Source: Thereva unica
Lineage: Eukaryota; Arthropoda; Insecta; Diptera; Therevidae
Assembly: GCA_949987705.1 (NCBI GenBank)
Contig: OX465281.1
Coordinates: forward strand, 30,054,942-30,118,941
Direction of reading: 5' to 3'
DNA length: 64,000 nucleotides
Made by a program: the position numbers and the translations under genes. Of the stretch, positions 22,653 to 34,200 are shown in pieces; position 1 is the first letter of the stretch, and the number at the start of each line of letters is the position of its first letter. The notes below the pieces were generated by a model. It had not been told where the DNA came from and searched no databases. It saw only the letters and a list, made by a program, of their open reading frames with translations.

Positions 22653-25600
22653 CAGGGTTGGCAATGTTTAAAATAATTGTTTAAAACAAGTGTTTAAAAC
22701 AATGTTTAAAACACTGGGAAAAATACATTCCTGTTTAAAACACGTTTTAAATCATTTTGTTTTAAACACGTTTAAAACATAATTATATAAAAACAATAAG
22801 TTTTACTTTATTATAAAATTACTCAGATTTAATATTTTTTGTTCTTTTCAAAACTTTTTATTAGCAATATTATAATTTTGAGACAAATTATAGATTGTGA
22901 TGGCCACTCTGAATTTTGAATTCTGGGAATCCCCTAGACTCAGACTGGTCTGGCTGGTATTACCCCAGCAGACTACAATAAGTGAATGAATAGGGTATGT
23001 TCTACTGTGAGTAAATGGGAAAGGGATGAAGATAATTCGCTCCGCTTGTACCTACTGTGGTGCTTTTTTGCTAATGTATTTATTTTAAAAATGTGAGGAT
23101 TGTTTCCCGCTGTTCAACGAATTAACGCAAGAGAGACAAAAAAGATCAAAAACTATACTTGTATCTTTTTTCTTATAATCTTAACATTCAACCAACGCAC
23201 TGAATTATGTTTTTATGTATTTCAAAAAGTTCATAGGAATTTAATGTGGAAGGAAGACAACAATAGTTCTTGGTGCCATTTTTTTGTATGGGATTTGATC
23301 ATTTAACAGTTTGTCAGTGGTGTAGCTAGACTAGACGGTAGTGTAGTGAGTGAGTGATTGATACATTGATTGAGTTTCGTTTCATAAGAAATAATGTCTA
23401 CAGGACGAAAAAAAGATTCGCTTATGGCAGTTCTTTACAAAACTGCCTGCATGTACAACAGGAGGTGGTGGAAAAACACTCAGGGTGAAGTGCAAGTATT
23501 GCGGGAAGGACTTGGTAGGGTTAATCGCCCGGATGAGGGCACATCTAGCAAACTGTCCTAATTATGCGGCTAAAAACTCTAGCGCATCGACTTCGACTAC
23601 CAGAATCCAAATCCACAGTGATTCAAGTGATGATGGTGAGTAAATAACTTTTATTGTGTTACAGCTGGATATCTCAAGAACCAAATGAACGTGAAATTTG
23701 GAATAGTTCTAGATGAAGTTTGCCCAACTATTTCGTGTGTAAAGATATGTACATACTTTTTTTTACAGACAATGATGGAGAAGGAATCCAGACCGATGTT
23801 GTGCCCATTACCAAAAAATGCAGGCAGGATTCATCAGCGTCGTCAAGTCGCTCAATAATGTCAATGTCCCAGTATGTAGTGAAAACATCAGAAAAGGAAA
23901 AGCTTAAAATAGATATACAAGTTGCCAGATACTTTTATGCAACAAACACTGCCTTCCGACACTCGGAGCATCCTGAATTTATCAGTTTGATGCAATTAGC
24001 TCGACCAGGCTATGTACCACCAAAAAGGAAAAAAATTGGCGGAAGCTTGCTAAACGAAGTGTATGGTACGGTAAAATCTAATACAGAAAAGAATTTGAAA
24101 GGAAAAGTGGTTTGTATGGCACTGGATGGTTGGAGCAACATACGCAATGAGCCTATTGTGTGTGTCAGTGTAACTACTACTGAGGATGATGGTAAAGTTT
24201 TTCTCATAGATACAATAGATACTGCCGACAAAAGTCACACTGGTGATTATCTTCTGACTCTGGCAGTCGACAGCATCAAAAAGTGTCAAAGTTTTGGTTG
24301 CCATGTGCGTAGCTTTGTAACAGACAACGCTGCCAATATGGCAAAGATGAGAAGACAATTGACGGAGTTGGAAGATAGTGAGATTGGCGATATTATAACC
24401 TATGGTTGCTCTGCTCATTTATTGAATTTATTTGCCAAAGACATTGAACAAGTGGACATTAAAAGTAAGGTAAAAACAGTTATAAAGTACTTCAAGTATC
24501 ATCATTTTCCAGGAGCAAAGTACAATGAAGCCGGTGGAAAAGCGCTTATACTACCTCAAGATGTGCGCTGGAATACATTAGCAGACTGCCTCCAGTCATA
24601 TGTCAGTAATTGGCATTGTCTTGCTAAAGTATGCAGTGAACACAGGTCTGTAATAGACATACAAATCGTAAGAAATATTCAAGATGTTGAGCTAAAAGAA
24701 AATGTTGAGAATTATCTTAGAAAACTTAAAAAAATATCAATTGCTCTTGATCTTGTACAGAAGGAAATGTGCGTCCTAAGTGATTGTACGCACATATGGA
24801 AGGGTCTTCTATCATCGGACTGGTTGCCAGAAGAAGCGAACAAGCTAAAAGCAAGATATGACGCTGCAATGACACCTGCACATTTTGCCTCTCATATATT
24901 AGACCCTAAATATAAAGGTGAAGGACTATCAGAAGAAGAAGACACAATGGGTATGGAGTTCATAGATACGAGCCGCCCGCAGGCGATGAAAGATGTTCTC
25001 ACCTACCGTGCGAGGAGTTTTCCATTTAAGGACTACATGTTTAAGGAAGATATTTTAAAAATAACTCATGTGTCCGTGTGGTGGAGATCGCTGGGGAATA
25101 AAATAGATCCGGAGATGATAGAACTCACAAATCAGTTATATACAGCCACTGCGTCTTCTGCCGGAATCGAAAGATTATTTTCGACTTTTGGGTTGGTTCA
25201 CTCTAAATTACGCAACAGACTTGGCACCGAGAAAGCAGCAAAGTTGGTTACAATAATGAGGGCGCTCAATCCAGGCAGAGGCTCATCATATGTGAACGAG
25301 GATGAGGTTGAGGACTAAACACTTTTATTATTATCTATCATACAATATACTCAATCGACAATAATATTACGTAGTAATAATTAATATGATAGGTAGGTTG
25401 GTAGCCTAAGTAGGTCAGGTCAGGCAGGATTGATTTATTTTATTATTGTTTCTTTTTTTTAGAATAGTACCTAAAGATTACTTTACTATTAATAAATAAT
25501 AAATAAATCTTTATTACATAATTATTAATACAGTTCTGGTATAAGTACCTAGTATAGTATAAGAACTGTTTTTCTTCTGGTGTATTGTTTAACAATAAAA

Positions 25601-25830
25601 CACCTTTTTCTTTCCTTATCATTTGTTTTAATTCTCTCATTCCCTTACTTACCACAAAACAATTCAATTATTAAAAGTGTGAAACAATGTTTAAATCATG
25701 TTTAAAACATGTTTAAAACAAATAAATTAAAACATCTATGTAAAACTGATTTAAAACATGTTTTTTTTGTTTTTTGAATTAAACATGATGTTTTGTTCTT
25801 TTTAAAAATAACTGTTTTTTTCCAACCCTG
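22653..25830 (+). mobile_element. hAT transposon, BED-finger type, near intact
   Basis: The terminal repeats are CAGGGTTGG (22653) and its inverse ending at 25830. They are flanked by a perfect 8-bp duplication TTCATCAC (22645-22652, 25831-25838). Subterminal arrays of GTTTAAAAC-like words lie on both sides (about 22673-22785 and 25680-25770), likely transposase binding sites as in other hAT elements. The element is 3178 bp long and encodes one spliced transposase gene. The intact catalytic ORF and perfect duplication suggest a fairly recent insertion. Confidence 0.92.
23394..25318 (+). CDS. hAT transposase with BED zinc finger (two exons)
   Basis: Exon 2 (23769-25318) encodes about 516 residues with the hAT core. 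The first catalytic Asp is in VCMALDGWSN, the second in FVTDNAANM, and the Glu is in SAGIERLFSTFG within the C-terminal dimerisation region, which ends KLRNRLGTEKAAKLV. Exon 1 (to 23635) encodes a BED finger: LWQFFTKLP, then CKYC (Cys codons at 23491 and 23500), then His at 23542 and Cys at 23554. The intron 23636-23768 (GTGAGT...TTTTACAG) joins SDD to DNDGEG in frame. As printed, the apparent start ATG at 23394 (MSTGRKK) is one base out of frame with the finger because of an A7 run at 23408-23414. Either an A is extra, or a CAG acceptor at 23401-23403 brings in an unseen upstream exon. Its role is excision and integration of the flanking element. Confidence 0.85.
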
Positions 25831-25954
25831 TTCATCACCCTTCTACAGACCAGAGACCGACGAACAGCACAAGTAAGTTCCCTTTGCTTCCTACCCTCAC
25901 TCCATTCTCGGCCCTGCAAGTGTCGCGCCCAAAATCTGTCGGTCGATGAAGTTT

Positions 25955-26160
25955 CTTCTTCTTCTTTAACGGCTCTACAACAGGGATCCGGTCCTGGCCT
26001 CGCGCAACTGTTCTCTCCACCGGTCCCGATTCTGAGCCGATGTGATCCAGTTTGGCATCCCTAAACTCTGAGCGTCCTGGTCCACGCCATCCTTCCAGCG
26101 AAGGTTGGGCCTCCCTCGCTGTCGCACCCCATAGGTCTTACCGATTGATGAAGTTTGCCC
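25955..26160 (-). pseudogene. 3' end of a second RTE-like LINE (RTE-2)
   Basis: The minus strand reads YGVRQRGRPNLRWKDGVDQ and then PNWITSAQNRDRWREQLREA, the usual C-terminal 'RGRP..RW.DGV....' segment of RTE-type LINEs, ending at a TTCTTCTTCTTCTT-type tail near 25950-25965. A similar copy lies at 53780-54660. Only this 3' piece is present. Confidence 0.7.
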
Positions 26161-26182
26161 CGTCTCAAAAGGCATAACACTT

Positions 26183-26298
26183 TTAGTCCATGGAAATGGT
26201 ACTTTAACATTGCAAAAATACAGGACAAGGTTTTATTTTTGGGATGTGTATGGGGGGTCAGTGTGAGCTTAAGTTTGAGTTTCCATTTCCATGGACTA
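26183..26298. repeat. Short inverted repeat (116 bp)
   Basis: TAGTCCATGGAAATGG at 26183 is exactly inverted at 26283-26298. It may be a tiny MITE or a hairpin. No target duplication is clear. Confidence 0.4.
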
Positions 26299-26318
26299 TT
26301 TGACGCAGACAAATTTCA

Positions 26319-29088
26319 TTGACCCTGATGGTTGCGACAAGTATAATTCCGGGAAATATCTCCAAGAATGTGGCGATTGAGCCCGCGCAAACGAAGTCCC
26401 GTTACGAGTCACGCTTTGTCATTGACTTATGTAACATTCGTGGACTTCATGCGAATTTCTCTTTTGTTGAGTGCCACCTACTGAATTTTAAACCCCCAAT
26501 TTTCGCACTTAGTGAAACCCAAATATCACCGGATAATGACTTAAATCATTACCAGATATCGAGGTACACTTTAGTGCATAATCTCTCTCCCCATAGGGGC
26601 ATTGCCATCTATGTTAGGGATGACGTGGCTTATTATGAAATATATTCAAGCACGACTTCAGATTTTAACTATCTTTGGATTAAAATCATCTTCCGAAGCC
26701 ACGTCATATTCTTTTGCTTCCTATACAGAAGTCCTAACGTAAGTAACGAAGCCTCCACTTCTTCATTTGATTCTATTTCCGAACAAATCTCGGGATTTTT
26801 GTCATCCAATCCTGAGTGTGAAATCATCGTTGCGGGTGATTTCAATGTTCACAATGTAAACTGGCTGACTTACTCAAATGGCACGTCGAGCTCTTTGCAG
26901 ACACCAATAATTTGCATCAAATTGTAGATCATCCCACGAGAGTCCCTGATGTTGCTGATCAAGGAACCTATCTCCTTGATCTTTTTCTAACTTCTCATCC
27001 AGCGCGTTATTGATATCGTTGAAGTTGATTCACCTCTCGGCAATTCGGACCACTGCCTAGTTAGCGCTAGCTTCCCATTCAAATTTCCCAACCCTCCCAA
27101 ACCAGTTAGAAGAACTGTATGGCATTATGGGAAGGCCAATTGGTTGGGGCTTATTAATTTCTTCCAATCTACTGACTGGAACCTGTGTTTCCGAAACAAA
27201 AACGTCAACTCTGCCGCTATCCGTATCTCTAGGATCATACAGGCAGGAATGCATTTGTTCGTTCCTCTTACTACTAAATCTGTGAAGGCTAGGCCCAACA
27301 GATGGTTTAATCAGGAGTGTATGAATGCAATTAGAAATAAAGAAGCCGCCTTTCGAGCTTACAAGAGCTCCCCGAGTGAATCGCTCCGTGTAGAGTATAT
27401 AAAACTAAGAAATTCCTGTAAAGTCACCATCAGGAATGTCAAAAATTCATTTGACAGCAAGTTGAGAAGTAAACTCCTTAATGCAACCTCTGGTAGCAAG
27501 AACTTCTGGTCCTTGGCAAGCTCCATTAAGAAGAATTTCACTTCATCCACAACTCCTTCACTTATCCACAATGAGAAGGTGATAACAGACAGCAAATCCA
27601 AGGCCGATTTATTAGCATCTCTGTTTGCTTCAAATTCTTCTTTACCCCAAACTGATATGCTACCCCCGGTTCTCGAGCACAGCGCTCATCTAATGGACAG
27701 GGTTTTTTTCAAGACTCGCGAGGTGTACAGGTGCCTCAAGGAGCTCGATGTATACAAATCCACTGGACCCGATAATATACCCCCTATTGTCTTAAAACAA
27801 TGCGCCTCACCTTTGGCTAAACCACTGCGCAAACTTTTTGCCCTATCATACTCTTCCGGAGTTTATCCAGACTCTTGGAAACTTGCCCATGTTCAGCCAA
27901 TACCGAAAAAAGGTGACTCCAGCTTTCCCTCCAACTACCGCCCAATAGCAATTACTTCTATTCTCTCCAAAACCATGGAGACGATAATTAACAAAAAGCT
28001 TATGGGATATCTAGAATCCAACCAACTTATCAACGACAAACAATACGGCTTCCGTCAAAAAAGATCCACTGGTGATCTTTTAGTTTGCCTTACAGAACAC
28101 CTCAGCCGAAGTTTGCATGGATCTGGCGAATCTAGTTTGGTTGCTTTTGGATATCTCCAAGGCTTTTGATAGAGTATGGCACTCAGCCTTGTTAGCTAAA
28201 CTCCAAGCTATTTTAATTGACTCGCTTCTGTATAAGTGAGTTGAGAGTTTCCTTTCCGGCCGTTCAATTAAGGTATTATTGGATGGCGTCAAATCTGAAT
28301 CTCACCCCATCTCTGCGGGGGTCCCCCAGGGGTCAATTTTATCACCGGCCCTTTTTCTCATCTTTATAAATGACCTACTTTCAATTCCCTCCAACCCACT
28401 TCTCAGCTTCGCTGACTACGGTACTCTACGTTACTCGTACAGCTTCGATACAAGACAGAGACGTGCCAGATCCTGTCTTGATGATCGTGAATTAATGTCC
28501 AAATCTATTAAAAATGACATCAAACTAATTCTAGATTGGGAAGAAAAGAATCGTGTCGAATTCAACATGGTTAGACAAGGTCCAAAAAAAGAACCTTAAA
28601 TTAATTGATGACGATACCGCTTGCTCCACCATCGACCCCCTCAGCCACCGTAGGAATGTAGCAGCACTGACAAAATTTTATCGCTACTATCATAGTGACT
28701 GTTCCTCCGTGTTAAACGCTCTCCTGCCTCCACGGCAATCTTATACCCGCAACACCAGATTAGCCCACTCGTCTCATTCCCTTCACCTGCAACTACCCCT
28801 CACGCACTCAACAAGATATGAATTCGTTTGTTAATAGAACGACTCGACTGTAGAATAATCTCTCGCAGTAAGTATTTCCGAGCTCCTACAACATCCAAGA
28901 GTTCAAACGCAAGGTTCATCACCACCTTCTTCAATACCCCCGTACCTTTTAACCCTTAACCTATACCCCCCCACCCCTCCCCCGTACTAAGCTTACTGCT
29001 AGACATTGCACCATGACGTGACAAATGACATGACGGACTGGTAGTACAAAGGGTGACTCCTGAGCTTAGCACTGTCACATAAAAAAAA
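26319..29088 (+). pseudogene. CR1/jockey-like LINE ORF2, copy A, broken
   Basis: The order is AP endonuclease (26319-26927; NIRGLHANF, LSETQ, EIIVAGDFNVHNVNW), then a linker, then reverse transcriptase (27144-28169; KSTGPDNIPP, AHVQPIPKKGD, NYRPIAITSILSKTME, YGFRQKRSTGD). The next part needs a frame change (DISKAFDRVWHS near 28150-28185), then GVPQGSILSPALFLIFINDL at about 28316-28375. The normally invariant FADD is FADYGTL at 28410, so the polymerase would be dead even if in frame. The C-terminus (28553-28834) reads LDKVQKKNLKLI...SHRRNVAALT. The 3' end has GTAGTACAAAGGGTGA and an A8 tail near 29080-29088. At least three frame changes are needed. Copies B (17.5 kb), C (44.4 kb) and D (40.1 kb) share its 3' end or 5' start. 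Confidence 0.82.
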
Positions 29089-29310
29089 GACCTCCATTTT
29101 CCTAAATTTGCAGTAGAATTTTTCGATTACCTTGTAGGCGGTTACACAAATCATTAATGAATTCTTGGGTTACCTGAGTAACCGCTCGCTAGTTTTCCCG
29201 CTGGGGTGTTTTAAGAGACGTCACAAATAAACACTTTAAGTGTTTTGAAAACAAACACTTTTAAAAGCTCAGATTTGCAGTGTTTTCTCAGTCCGAGCAT
29301 TTCTTATAAT

Positions 29311-30741
29311 AGTGGAGTCAGATGAGCATCAAATTTTAGTGAAAAGGGAATTGTCTCCAGAGTAAAATTTTTTTTTTGGAACATGTTAGTTACATCGAAT
29401 ACTATACGAAATGGACATTTTCTACCTCTAGCAACCGCCGCTACGTAAGTTATCGGCCATTATGTCAAAAATTTACCATTTTGGTCGTTCTTTCTAAATA
29501 TAAATGCGTATATCTCGGCATGTGTAGGTCCGAAAAAATCGAAAAAAATAGAGGTTGTTCGTTATGATATTGGCTACCAGCGGTTAGAATATGAAATCCT
29601 TATCTGCACATATAACCTCAAAAAAAATCAAAAACTAAAGAAACTACAGAATTTTGGTTTTTTTGGTGATAACTTCGAATATTTTTAGTGAAATTTGATG
29701 AAATTTTCAAAAGTTATACTTTATAATGGGAACAATAACAGGTTAAAATTTCAAGTCAAAATATCTAATACAAGGCTTAAAAATTGACTTCAAATTTGAA
29801 AATTGATTGGCCTATCAGTTTTGTGCATCGCTTCGTATGAGGTTCTTACTTTTTTTAAAATGAAGCTTCTTTTGTGCACTTTTGATGGTGAAAAAGAAAA
29901 AATTTTAAACTTGAAGAAAAGTGAAAAAATCGAATCGAAAATCGACAATTTTTGCATTTTTTCGTCAATTTTTTTAGAAAAAAATCACAGTTTTTGATAA
30001 AAGTCAATTTTTCGATCATCATATGTCAAAAATGAACTAATAATTATATAAAAATTGAACTTTGCCAAAAAAAGTCAAATTTTCCTAAAAAATTGACGAA
30101 AAAATGCAAAAATTGTCGATTTTCGATTCGATTTTTTCACTTTTCTTAAAGTTTAAAATTTTTTCTTTTTCACCATCAAAAGTGCACAAAAGAAGCTTCA
30201 TTTTAAAAAAAGTAAGAACCTCATACGAAGCGATGCACAAAACTGATAGGCCAATCAATTTTCAAATTTGAAGTCAATTTTTGAGCCTTGTATTAGATAT
30301 TTTGACTTGAAATTTTAACCAGTTATTGTTCACATTATAAAGTATAACTTTTGAAAATTTCATCAAATTTCACTAAAAATATTCGAAGTTTTCGCCAAAA
30401 AACCAAAATTGAGCAGTTTCTTCAGTTTTTGATTTTTTTTGAGGTTATGTGTGCAGAAAAGGATTTCATATTCTAACCGCTGGTAGCCAATATCATAACG
30501 AACAACCTCTATTTTTTTCGATTTTTTCGGACCTACACATGCCGAGATATACGCATTTATATTTAGAAAGAACGACCAAAATGGTAAATTTTTGACATAA
30601 TGGCCGATAACTTACGTAGCGGCGGTTGCTAGAGGTAGAAAATGTCCATTTCGTATAGTATTCGATGTAACTAACATGTTCCAAAAAAAAAATTTTACTC
30701 TGGAGACAATTCCTTATGTTTTGCTCATCTGACTCCACTAT
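29311..30741. mobile_element. 1.4-kb near-perfect palindromic element
   Basis: The left arm (29311 to about 29986) and right arm (about 30083 to 30741) are inverse copies with only scattered differences, around a spacer of about 97 bp. The ends read TAGTGGAGTCAGATGAGCA and its inverse. TAA lies just outside both ends and could be a 3-bp target duplication. The same 63-codon frame is present in mirror image at 29376-29567 (plus) and 30493-30738 (minus) and is a by-product of the palindrome. No transposase is visible. The high arm identity implies recent origin or ongoing arm correction. Confidence 0.75.
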
Positions 30742-31269
30742 AAGTTCCTTTTCCTACTTCGTCATATCATTGGCTAAAATTAAACACTTATTATTACAAA
30801 CTAGTCAAAACTGGTTCTTAGAGGTCTTTGATTTCTTGACTTCCGTATGAATGCCAAAGTGTGGATCATTAAATCTAGGAACAAATTTTTGGCAAACAGG
30901 ATAGCGCGTGGTCTATACACCCGTAGATACAAGGCGCCACAAAAACGGAGATGAACGTCTTAAGACTATGCAGACGAAGACAGTAAGACTTTTCTTAGAA
31001 TTCGCTATTGATTGTGTTAGAGAAACGTACTATTTTAATAGTTTTTTTTTTAAATTATTCTTACTGTGCAGACGAATGTTTTAAGGTGTTCTCTACAATG
31101 GTCTAATTTACACATGCATATGTTCAGAAAGACGAAATTGTATTGTAATGTTTAAGAACCTTCGATGTTTTGCTGCGCACCAGTAATTCACTGGCAGAGT
31201 TTCGGGATGGTTAAAACGAATTTCGCTTTAGATCTTTACCTGCCGTATTCAGGTATCTTCAAAGGTTTA
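30742..31269. other. No recognised gene
   Basis: This is intervening AT-rich sequence between the palindrome and the LINE-A target site. Nothing supportable. Confidence 0.5.
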
Positions 31270-31279
31270 AATGCTATGT

Positions 31280-34200
31280 CTATCTATCTATCTATGTACC
31301 CCTTAATCCCTCGTGGGACATAGGGCGGAAACAGTTGCCCTCCAGCGGACTCTGTTTTGCGCGACAGCTCTTAGCTCTGACCAGGATCTCCCAGTAGTTG
31401 CGGCCTCTGCTAGTAGGGTTCTCCTCCACGTTGTTCTAGGTCTTCCAACTCGACGGGATCCTTGCGGGTTCCAGTCAAGGGCCTGTTTGGCTAGGTTTTC
31501 GTTATCGCGTCGCAAGGTGTGGCCAACCCAATTCCATTTCCTTCGCCTGATTTGGTCGTCTATCCTTTCTTGGCCGGCACGGCGCCATAGCTCTTCATTT
31601 GAAATTCTATCTTGCCAGCGGATTTTTAGGATACGACGTAGGCATCTGTTTATGAAGGCTTGTAGGCGCCCTGTGATGAATTGGGTGACTTTCCATGTTT
31701 CGCAACCGTATAAAAGAACTGCCTTAACGTTGGAGTTGAACAGCCGCAATTTGGTGTTGGTTGAGATATCCGTTGATCTCCATATGCGGAACAAGCATGC
31801 ATATGCGCTTCGTGCTTTATTTATTCTGGAACTGACGTCTTCTTCTGCACCACCATTTTCGGTAATAATACTACCGAGGTAGCAGAATTTATCTACCAGT
31901 TCCACGTCACGGTTATTCAGCGCAGTTCGTTCAAGTGTGTTTGCATTTATCCGCATTTCTTTGGTTTTATTCGGATTCAGCCTTAAGCCTGCTAGACTAC
32001 TTTCTGTTGCCAAATTGTTTAACATGTTTTTTAGCTCCTGATGTCTGTGGGCCAGCAAACAGATATCATCTGCGTAGTCGAGGTCCTTAAGGCGATCTAG
32101 CAAACCCCACTGTATGCCGCCTGTTCTACTATCTAGAGCGCCAACAAGAATGTCATTTATTACTATAAGAAATAGTAATGGGGATAGTAAGCATCCTTGT
32201 CGTACTCCTGAACTCACCTCAAAGCTGTCGGATAATTTTCCGTTATGGAGAACTCTGCATTTGGAATTGTTGTATAGGGCTTTTATCAATTCTATTATCT
32301 TATCCGGCAGTCCACGTCGCCGTAATGCCTGCCATATAAAGCTCCTATTAACCGAGTCGAACGCTTTCTCATAATCTACGAAAGCAAGGTAAAGGGGGGA
32401 TCGGAATTCAGTAGACTGTTCCACTATTATTCTTAAGGTGTTGATGTGATCTATACATGAACGGCCCTTCCTGAATCCGGCCTGCTGCCTTCTAAGCGTT
32501 TGATCTACTGCCTCTCTTATTCTTGATAGTATAGTGTGGGACAAGATTTTACCCACAGTAGATAATAGACAGATGCCTCTCCAGTTGTCGCATATTGTTA
32601 GATCCCCCTTTTTGGGTATTTTGACTATGATACCTTCCGTCCAATCCTCCGGAAAGGTACAGGTGTTCCATGCTAATTCGAGGATTGGCTGAAGCGCATC
32701 TGCTATGAGGCTTGAGTCGGCTTTCAACAATTCTGGCGGGATGCCATCTTTTCCAGCTGCTTTACCATTGGCCATCGCATGAATTGCGGTTACTATTTCC
32801 GTCTTGGATGGGGCCCGGGTGTTGATTCTTATCGGCTGTGCATTGTTGCTGTTTTCCTGAGGTTCCTGTGCAAGTGAACCATTCAGGGCGGCGAAGAAGT
32901 AATCTCTCCATCTTTGGAGTTGCTCCTCGTCGCTGCACAGCAGCCTTCCATCCGCACTCTTAACGGCATGCTTTTTAGTAGAGTGCTTTCCCGAGAGCTG
33001 TTTAGTAATTTGGTACAGCACTTTACTGTTGCCTGTGTTTGCCGCGTTTTCCGCTTTTTCTGCGAGCTCGTTTATCTGCTGCCTTTTATCACGCCGGACA
33101 CTTCTCTTTACCTCTCGGTGTAATTGAGAGTACTCCCGTTCAAGTTGGTGACGTCTATCCGGGTCGCTTGTAGAGTTTATGTTATTTTTGAGGGCCCTCC
33201 TGCGTTCTATTTTTTGCCAGGTGCTGTCCGAGATCCAATGTTGCATGTTTCTCTGGACATAACCGATGCTCGTTTCCGCAGCCGTCAATATAGCGCCCTT
33301 TGTTGTACTCCACAGGTCTTCAATATTTGTGTCGTCAGAAACGGTTTGCTGGTTTAATATTTGCTGCAGGTTTCCAGCAAATTCTCGCTTTTTAGCGCTC
33401 TCCCGCAAGAGGTCAACGTTAAACCGTCTACGGTTTATAGATTCACGTTGAAAGTTTCTGATTGCAGCGATTCTAAGGCGAATAGTTGCTACTACCAAAT
33501 GGTGGTCGCTTCCAGTGTCCGCTCCCCTGAAGCTCCTGACATCTTCCAGAATGGTTCTCCATCTGCGGCTGACGGCCACATGATCTATCTGATTTCTCGT
33601 TCTACCATCGGGCGATACCCAGGTCTCTTTATGTATCTTCTTGTGACAAAAGTAAGTTCCACCTACCATGAGTTGGTGGGAGCTACAGAAGTCAACGAAA
33701 AGCTCACCATTGTTATTGGTAACTTGGCTTAGACCTTGATTTCCAATTGTTTGTTCAAGGCCGGTGTTGTCACGGCCGATCTGAGCGTTTAAGTCACCCA
33801 TTAAAACAATGATGTCTCCCCTTGGAATAGAGCGAAAAACCTCATTCAGTCGCATATAGAACTCGTCCTTGATGTCATCTTCTGCGTCTTCAGTTGGAGC
33901 ATAGCATTGGACTACCGTAGTACTTCTTAGTCTGGTACGTAGGCGCACGGTAATAATCCTCTCAGAAACTGGTGACCAGCTGATGAGGCTAGCCCTGGCT
34001 TCTTTGGTGAGTATTACGCCAACACCACTCCTACGGCTTTCAGTTTCATTTCTCCCAGAATATAAGAAGGACTCGCCATTTGGGCAGATATGTTCCCCCG
34101 CATCGGGCCATCTGGTCTCGCTCAGTCCCATGATCTTGATTTTATATCGATTCATCTCGTTGAGGACTTCATCCAGCCGTCCCTCAGCAAGCATTGTTCT

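Noticed and set aside
29376..30738. Repeated 63/81-codon frame as a duplicated small gene
   Set aside because: It is the same arm sequence read from both sides of the palindrome at 29311-30741.
33361..33732. Plus-strand frames within 31313-34327 (up to 189 codons)
   Set aside because: They are antisense shadows of the LINE-A ORF on the minus strand.
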